Source: Clostridia bacterium
Lineage (GTDB): Bacteria; Bacillota_A; Clostridia; Christensenellales; Aristaeellaceae
Length of the DNA: 13,067 nt
NCBI GenBank assembly: GCA_017464225.1
Contig: JAFUDW010000068.1
Span: forward strand, 1 to 13,067
Direction of reading: 5' to 3'
Within the stretch, counting starts at the first letter, position 1, and every line of letters begins with the position of its first letter. A program made the translations under genes and the position numbers. Positions 13,016-13,067 of this stretch are shown here, piece after piece. The notes beneath the pieces are model-generated. The model worked only from the letters and a program-made list of their open reading frames with translations, was not told the DNA's origin and ran no database searches.

Positions 13016-13067
13016 ATCCGGCGGCGACCTACTCTCCCGGGCCGTGTCCAGCCAAGTACCATCGGCG
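13016..13067 (-). rRNA. rrf: 5S ribosomal RNA, 3' portion, truncated by window edge
   Basis: The minus-strand sequence reads CGCCGATGGTACTTGGCTGG from 13067, then continues through GGGAGAGTAGGTCGCCGCCG. This is the 3' half of bacterial 5S rRNA (loop D/E region and closing helix I strand). The 5' half lies beyond the window. The exact 3' end is set near 13016 by the expected pairing with the missing 5' strand and by the terminator that follows. 16S and 23S genes are likely to be upstream, outside the window. Confidence 0.93.

Noticed and set aside
1..13067. CRISPR arrays, insertion sequences, phage genes, toxin-antitoxin pairs or a defence system
   Set aside because: No direct-repeat array, transposase, integrase or known defence protein motif was found on either strand.

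Overview
All genes in this window lie on the minus strand, so the biological reading order runs from position 13067 down to 1. It looks like a chromosomal segment of a moderately GC-rich Gram-positive anaerobe (Bacillota, Clostridia-like). The evidence is strong GGAGG-type ribosome binding sites, sigma-A-type promoters, a DUF2232(YybS)-rplI-dnaB cluster, a tsaE-tsaB-rimI cluster, and a YhaM-type exoribonuclease. A closer placement (for example near Christensenellales) is a guess from the style of the secreted solute-binding protein and the divergent galactokinase.

Reading with transcription, the window opens with the 3' end of a 5S rRNA gene and its terminator (13067-12975). Next is a stand-alone peptidase S51-like gene with its own extended -10 promoter (12866-12147). 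A strong promoter at 12135-12107 then drives three glycosyltransferase genes (GT4, a soluble GT2, and a membrane-anchored GT2 of the GtrB/CsbB type) ending at a strong hairpin terminator (8942-8908). These look like surface polysaccharide or teichoic-acid-type glycosylation enzymes, but no flippase, polymerase or acceptor gene is present.

The next unit has a perfect TATAAT promoter at 8854-8825. It encodes a secreted solute-binding protein translationally coupled (ATGATGA) to a divergent galactokinase-family GHMP kinase, without permease genes. After a hairpin region (5998-5953) come tsaE, tsaB and rimI, with overlapping stop and start codons. TsaE and TsaB serve tRNA t6A synthesis and RimI is an N-acetyltransferase; tsaD is not here.

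A near-consensus promoter (TTGACA-17-TACAAT, 4237-4209) starts the last unit: a DUF2232 membrane protein, ribosomal protein L9, replicative helicase DnaB, a YhaM-family 3'-5' exoribonuclease and the beginning of mnmE, which runs off the window at position 1. Gaps in this unit are 0 to 27 bases. The gdpP gene usually found between yybS and rplI is absent.

I found no CRISPR array, insertion sequence, phage gene, toxin-antitoxin pair or defence system. Most of the window is housekeeping. The parts that merit a second look are the SBP-galK pair, the altered gene neighbourhoods (no gdpP, no tsaD, mnmE behind yhaM), several regulatory inverted repeats, and the lower-GC S51-like gene beside the rRNA operon.
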